A stretch of 8,944 bases of DNA from Prevotellaceae bacterium (GTDB lineage: Bacteria > Bacteroidota > Bacteroidia > Bacteroidales > UBA932): positions 1 to 8,944 of the forward strand of contig JAITKY010000249.1 in assembly GCA_031278135.1 (NCBI GenBank), read 5' to 3'. The notes beneath the pieces are model-generated. The model was not told the origin of the DNA. It saw only the letters and a list, made by a program, of their open reading frames with translations, and made no database searches. Below, piece after piece: positions 4,328-8,944 of the stretch (position 1 is the stretch's first letter; each line of letters opens with the position of its first letter). Position numbers and translations under genes: made by a program.

Positions 4328-4921
4328 TCATCTGCGTGTTAATAAAATTTCGTTATGAATCCGGAGAATCTGCGGTAGAACAGGATTTTTGTTATCGTTG
4401 ATTATGTTATAGTCCGCCAATTCGACTTTCAGTTTGTCGTCCCATTGGGCTGCAATGCGCTGTTCGACGGCTTCGATGGTAGTGTTTTCCCGTGCGAGGA
4501 CCCGTTCGATTTTTATCTTTTCCGGAGCATATACGTTGATGACAGCGTCGAACATGTTTTCGATTCGGGCTTCGAAAAGTATAGCGGCTTCGTGAATCAC
4601 ATAAGGCGTCGATTCGGGCAGGCGCGAAACATATTCGAGAAAATCTCTTTTGACCACAGGATGAACAAGTTCATTTATTTTTTTCATACTTTCGCTGTCC
4701 GAAAATATTATGTTTGCGAGTTTTCGGCGGTCGAGCGTTCCGGAGGCGTACAGGTTTTTCCCGAAAAGCCGCTTCAGTCCGTTTCGCAGTTCGTCATCGG
4801 CGTCGTAAAGTTGTTTTGCTGCGACGTCCGCCTGATAAACGGGAACGCCCAGTATCGAAAATATTTTGCAAACAATGCTTTTTCCGCTGCCGATTCCTCC
4901 AGTAAGACCTACTTTAAACAT
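4328..4921 (-). CDS. coaE: Dephospho-CoA kinase
   Basis: CoaE phosphorylates the 3'-hydroxyl of the ribose in dephospho-CoA with ATP, the last step of coenzyme A synthesis, in the cytoplasm. The 197-residue length is normal. A P-loop is plain near the N-terminus (G8-G-I-G-S-G-K14-S15), followed by the family segment 'GVPVYQADVAAKQLYD' for substrate binding, 'VHPVVKRDFLEYV', 'VIHEAAILFEA' in the middle, and the closing 'EQRIAAQWDDKLKVELADYNIINDN' region, which matches the conserved R-x-x-x-Q ... A-D-x-x-I-x-N pattern (here split by a few residues). I chose ATG at 4921, two bases after the ybbR stop. A GTG immediately upstream (4924) overlaps that stop by one base and is possible. It is the last gene of the yajC-ybbR-coaE unit and translationally close-coupled to ybbR. 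Confidence 0.96.
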   Translation of the reverse strand: MFKVGLTGGIGSGKSIVCKIFSILGVPVYQADVAAKQLYDADDELRNGLKRLFGKNLYASGTLDRRKLANIIFSDSESMKKINELVHPVVKRDFLEYVSRLPESTPYVIHEAAILFEARIENMFDAVINVYAPEKIKIERVLARENTTIEAVEQRIAAQWDDKLKVELADYNIINDNKNPVLPQILRIHNEILLTRR

Positions 4922-4923
4922 CA

Positions 4924-5880
4924 CTATTTTTGTATAAGGAATTCGACAAAAGCAGGTTCGACTCTGATGTCGAAAACATGAGCCGGATGCCGTACAATTT
5001 TGACTTTGACATGTCTGTTCAACGATGTTTTCGTGTCGTTGAAATCCACTTCCGCATGAAAATCGTTCATCGACACAGAACTGTAATCTTTCAGAGGCAC
5101 AATGTATTTGATATCGACTTTAGCGGGTAAAAGAACTAATTTATTGCCTTGTGGAACATTAACCGTCCTCACAGGGATAGACATCATGCCTTCCGTACAT
5201 CGTTCGACAGGAATTTTGTAGCGGATTTTCGAAGGATTCACATAAATATTTTGTTTAACGGCGATATTCGATATGTCCTCCACTGTTTTATTGATATTCT
5301 CGTATTTCTTTGGAGATAAGGCTACTGAATTAATTTTGGCGACATATTCTTGCGAGCCGCTTATTGTCACGCTGTCGGGGAAAAACTGTATCGGAGCACA
5401 TTGCCGGAACTCGATTTTGAACGACAGACTGAAGTCTCCCCTAACCGGAACTTTCTTTGTAACATATTCGGAGATATTGAAATAAATAGTATCCGGTTCG
5501 ATGGACAGTATCCGGACATTTTTGTCAAAGTCGTCCCGGATTTTATCCCTCAAATTCGCTGTGGCAATTTTCAACCCCGTTCTGTGCTGTCCTTCGGGCA
5601 AATCTTTGATATCGACAGTAATGTTGCCAGTTTCCGAAAATTTTTTACCCAGAATAAAAAAACCCGACGCCCGCACCTGAACGTAAAGAGTATTGTCGGC
5701 CGCATCGGAATAAATGCCGGACAATGAACTCTTTAGTTTGGGCGAGATTTTCAGTACCGTCTCATAATCCTGAGCTAACTTATTCATTAGCCAAAATGTA
5801 AGAGACAGTACCAAAAAAACAAGGAACGCAAAATGCTTTCTGATGTGATACTTTTGTATTATAATCTTGCGTTCCTTCAT
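4924..5880 (-). CDS. YbbR-like domain protein, membrane-anchored
   Basis: The 318-residue protein starts with a basic stretch, has one membrane segment (~17-33) and then a long beta-rich part predicted outside the cytoplasm. The repeating pattern fits YbbR domains: short strands ending in motifs such as 'PDSVTISGSQEYVAKINSVALSP' (around 165-190), and 'VPVRGDFSLSF' and 'IPVRTVNVPQGN' at the repeat starts. In Firmicutes the YbbR protein CdaR regulates the c-di-AMP synthase CdaA. No such synthase is next to it here, and the role of the Bacteroidota version is not established to my knowledge. Identification rests on domain pattern and on its place between yajC and coaE, which is the usual Bacteroidota order. 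It begins 12 bases after the yajC stop and ends 2 bases before the coaE ATG, so the three are surely one operon. Confidence 0.82.
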   Translation of the reverse strand: MKERKIIIQKYHIRKHFAFLVFLVLSLTFWLMNKLAQDYETVLKISPKLKSSLSGIYSDAADNTLYVQVRASGFFILGKKFSETGNITVDIKDLPEGQHRTGLKIATANLRDKIRDDFDKNVRILSIEPDTIYFNISEYVTKKVPVRGDFSLSFKIEFRQCAPIQFFPDSVTISGSQEYVAKINSVALSPKKYENINKTVEDISNIAVKQNIYVNPSKIRYKIPVERCTEGMMSIPVRTVNVPQGNKLVLLPAKVDIKYIVPLKDYSSVSMNDFHAEVDFNDTKTSLNRHVKVKIVRHPAHVFDIRVEPAFVEFLIQK

Positions 5881-5892
5881 TATGTGGATTGC

Positions 5893-6216
5893 TTATTTCT
5901 GTTGCAATTCGGTAGCGTCCTTAAAGACAAGGTCTTTCACTACCTTTATTTTGACATTGCTGTCAATTTCCACAAGAAAATATTCGTCTTTCACATCTAC
6001 GATTGTCCCGAATATTCCTCCCTGAGTGATTATTTTATCTCCCTTTCCCAACAGTTTCCTCATTTCGCGAAGTTGCTTCTGCTTTTTTTGTTGAGGACGA
6101 ATCATAAAAAAATACATCACAACAAACATGAGGATAATCATAATAAAAAACATAGGACCGCCACCCGTACTCTGCTGGGTGCTTCCATCTAATAATAGCA
6201 TAAAATTTAACATCAT
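5893..6216 (-). CDS. yajC: Preprotein translocase accessory subunit YajC
   Basis: YajC is a small inner-membrane protein that associates with SecDF and the SecYEG channel in protein export. The 107 residues show the family layout: a short N-terminus, one strongly hydrophobic segment (~22-39, rich in Phe/Met/Ile), the hallmark I-R-P-Q-Q-K-K-Q-K-Q just after it, and a small cytoplasmic domain with 'LGKGDKIITQGGIFGTIVDV' and 'VEIDSNVKIKV'. The Ser/Thr/Gln/Gly-rich stretch before the membrane segment is usual in Bacteroidota versions. The start may be ATG at 6216 or the adjacent ATG at 6213; a third in-frame ATG is at 6201. It leads the yajC-ybbR-coaE unit. A promoter box lies 30-37 bases upstream, inside the 60-base gap to trpS. 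nusB, which often precedes yajC in this phylum, is absent here. Confidence 0.95.
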   Translation of the reverse strand: MMLNFMLLLDGSTQQSTGGGPMFFIMIILMFVVMYFFMIRPQQKKQKQLREMRKLLGKGDKIITQGGIFGTIVDVKDEYFLVEIDSNVKIKVVKDLVFKDATELQQK

Positions 6217-6245
6217 AACACAAAAAACTGAATTAATATTTTCGG

Positions 6246-6253
6246 CAAAGATA
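6246..6253 (-). promoter_or_regulatory. Candidate -7 box (TATCTTTG) for yajC-ybbR-coaE
   Basis: The minus strand reads ATTATCTTTGCCG, fitting TAnnTTTG, in the 60-base gap between the trpS stop (6277) and the yajC start (6216). The leader would be about 22-27 bases. No clear -33 TTTG is seen. It suggests that the yajC unit can be transcribed independently of trpS. Confidence 0.5.
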
Positions 6254-6276
6254 ATTCTTTTTCTTTAACCGGACAT

Positions 6277-7269
6277 TTAAAACCATTTGAATCCCATAAT
6301 TTCTTTCACTCCCGCCAAAGTTTTCGACGCGCTTGCACGGGCTTTTTCCGCTCCCGATTTCACTGTTTCGTTCAAATACTGTTCGTTACTTTTTATCTCC
6401 AGTATTCGTTCGCGTATCGGAAGCGTTACTTTACAAATATCGTCGGCGAGTTGTTTTTTCATGTCGCCGTAACGGATTGCTCCCGACTTGTACTTTTCGC
6501 GATAGAATTGTACAACTTCGCTGTCGGACACGATTTGCAGCATTGTGAAAAGATTTTGCACCGGTTCGGACATCGGTGCGTCCGTATCGACGGGACCGCT
6601 GTCTGTAACTGCACGCATGACTTTTTTGCGGATTGTCTTTTCGTCGTCAACAAGATAGATGCCGTTGCCTTCGGATTTCCCCATTTTTCCGGAGCCGTCG
6701 AGCCCCGGTACTTTAACTAATTCTGTCTCGAAACTGTATGCCGACGGTTCGGGAAAAAATTCGACATTATACATGTTGTTGAACCTGCGGGCAAAGACTC
6801 TCGACATCTCCAAATGCTGTTCCTGATCTTTCCCGACAGGTACTTTATTCGCCTTGTGGATAAGTATATCTGTCGCCATCAACACCGGATAGGTCAACAA
6901 TCCTGCATTGACATTGTTGGGATGTTTACGCACTTTTTCCTTAAACGAAGGCGTCCGTTCCAATTCGCCAACATACGACCACATGTTCATCAAAGTGTAT
7001 AACTCCGAAACTTCGGGAACAGTGCTTTGAACAAATATAACCGACTTTTCGGGATCAAGTCCCGAAGCAAGATACTCGGCTAAAACTGTTTTTACGTTTT
7101 CATGAAAATTTTCGGGATTGGGATGCGTCGTTAACGAATGTAAATCGGCAATAAAAAAGAAGCAGTTATTTTCGTCCTGCATCCTGATAAAGTTACGTAA
7201 CGCTCCAAAATAATTCCCAATATGCAAATTCCCGGTGGAACGAATCCCGCTTAACACAATCTCTTTCAT
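6277..7269 (-). CDS. trpS: Tryptophanyl-tRNA synthetase
   Basis: TrpS charges tRNA-Trp with tryptophan using ATP; it is a class I aminoacyl-tRNA synthetase of the cytoplasm. The 330 residues match the usual bacterial length. The class I HIGH signature appears as H16-I-G-N19 within 'STGNLHIGNYFGAL', and the second signature appears as K195-M-G-K-S199 within 'GSGKMGKSEGN'. Other family marks are 'FIADLHSLT' (39-47), 'GELERTPSFK' (101-110), 'YPVLMATDIL' (127-136), and 'VGKDQEQHLEM' (145-155), which lines the nucleotide and tryptophan site. The C-terminus has the helical anticodon-binding part. The start is set by the usual M-K-E-I-V-L-S-G opening. It has its own promoter candidate at 7361-7368 and no T-box-like leader was recognised. 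The gene is intact and ordinary. Confidence 0.97.
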   Translation of the reverse strand: MKEIVLSGIRSTGNLHIGNYFGALRNFIRMQDENNCFFFIADLHSLTTHPNPENFHENVKTVLAEYLASGLDPEKSVIFVQSTVPEVSELYTLMNMWSYVGELERTPSFKEKVRKHPNNVNAGLLTYPVLMATDILIHKANKVPVGKDQEQHLEMSRVFARRFNNMYNVEFFPEPSAYSFETELVKVPGLDGSGKMGKSEGNGIYLVDDEKTIRKKVMRAVTDSGPVDTDAPMSEPVQNLFTMLQIVSDSEVVQFYREKYKSGAIRYGDMKKQLADDICKVTLPIRERILEIKSNEQYLNETVKSGAEKARASASKTLAGVKEIMGFKWF

Positions 7270-7360
7270 CTGATATAATCAAAATAATACATTATCTAAT
7301 ACAACTAATACACATAAATTCACGTTCTTATCATATATACAAACGATTCTTTACACGACG

Positions 7361-7368
7361 CAAATGTA
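7361..7368 (-). promoter_or_regulatory. Candidate -7 box (TACATTTG) for trpS
   Basis: The minus strand reads TTTACATTTGCGTCG, fitting TAnnTTTG and followed by a GC-rich start region like the one at 63-70. Transcription would begin near 7354-7358, giving trpS an ~85-90 base leader. No clear -33 TTTG is present. Confidence 0.5.
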
Positions 7369-7382
7369 AATAAATTAATTGA

Positions 7383-7498
7383 AAATGGAGAATTATTTGC
7401 CTGAATCAGAATTTTCAGAATTAAAGAATGAACAAAATTATCAACACACTGTTAATTCTCCGTTTTTAAGGCGGCAGGATTTTTGTCTGTACATCCTG
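7383..7498. repeat. Patch of interspersed repeat words
   Basis: aaatggagaatta (7383-7395) and taattctccgttt (7453-7465) are inverted copies with one mismatch. Between them CAGAATT occurs at 7407-7413 and 7416-7422, 9 bases apart, as in the array at 4121-4184. Next to them caggat (7475-7480) and atcctg (7493-7498) form a 6-bp inverted pair with a 12-base loop. None is followed by a T-run on the minus strand. Confidence 0.55.
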
Positions 7499-7581
7499 TA
7501 AAAACAAAATAAACCAAAATTAATAAATATTTCTCTTCATATCTTTTAGATTGATTGTAATTTACGATTGTTGCCTAAGCC

Positions 7582-8944
<1,363 letters not shown>

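Larger units (their letters stand above)
7270..7581. other. Intergenic region between lacZ and trpS
   Basis: This 312-base AT-rich spacer has no gene. It contains the trpS promoter candidate (7361-7368) and a patchwork of repeat words: CAGAATT at 7407 and 7416, a nearly perfect 13-base inverted pair (7383-7395 with 7453-7465), and a caggat/atcctg pair (7475-7480 with 7493-7498). No intrinsic terminator for the beta-galactosidase gene was found. Confidence 0.6.

Noticed and set aside
4445..4981. 178-codon plus-strand ORF
   Set aside because: It is antisense to coaE, which has a complete P-loop and family motifs; the plus-strand frame has no recognisable domain.
7515..7522. TAATTTTG as another -7 box
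   Set aside because: It fits TAnnTTTG only by AT-rich bases in an A/T-rich stretch; the box at 7361-7368 is a better match and better placed.
7270..7581. T-box or tryptophan riboswitch leader for trpS
   Set aside because: No T-box sequence or matching stem set was seen; T-boxes are mainly Firmicutes, and the ~85-base leader inferred is too short.

Overview
The window looks like chromosomal DNA of a member of the Bacteroidota, most likely order Bacteroidales. The supporting signs are: TAnnTTTG promoter -7 boxes in most of the larger intergenic gaps; secreted proteins whose signal peptides end just before Gln; Bacteroidota-type lipoproteins; the yajC - ybbR - coaE gene order; AT-rich spacers with short interspersed repeats; and little use of Shine-Dalgarno sequences. 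Every convincing gene is on the minus strand, so the genes below are described from high to low coordinates, in reading order.

Right part (8944-7582): the last ~453 codons of a LacZ-type glycoside hydrolase family 2 beta-galactosidase. The catalytic glutamates lie outside the window. A 312-base spacer follows, with repeat words and a candidate promoter. Next is trpS (tryptophanyl-tRNA synthetase, 7269-6277). A separate promoter box then precedes a tight three-gene unit: yajC (Sec accessory subunit), a YbbR-domain membrane-anchored protein, and coaE (dephospho-CoA kinase, last step of CoA synthesis). These are housekeeping functions.

Middle (4327-3545): a 783-base stretch without a convincing gene, but rich in structure. 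It holds a 9-bp-period CAGAATT array that switches orientation in its middle, a two-tier hairpin, a candidate promoter, a 12-base G run, and a nested set of inverted repeats. It probably contains the leader of the genes that follow.

Left part (3544-536): five small envelope genes in a row. Three encode secreted proteins that share one ~57-residue N-terminal domain but have different C-terminal parts: a Ser/Thr/Gly linker plus two hydrophobic segments, an outer-membrane beta-barrel, or nothing. They are followed by a small Cys-rich putative lipoprotein and a DUF2846 lipoprotein. A clear intrinsic terminator lies just 13 bases upstream of the domain-only gene, so read-through may set the expression of the last three genes. 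The function of the shared domain is unknown to me. This cassette is the least ordinary part of the window.

The left edge (49-1) holds the first 16 codons of another minus-strand gene, behind a good promoter box and with almost no 5' leader. No tRNA, rRNA, CRISPR array or complete insertion sequence was seen.
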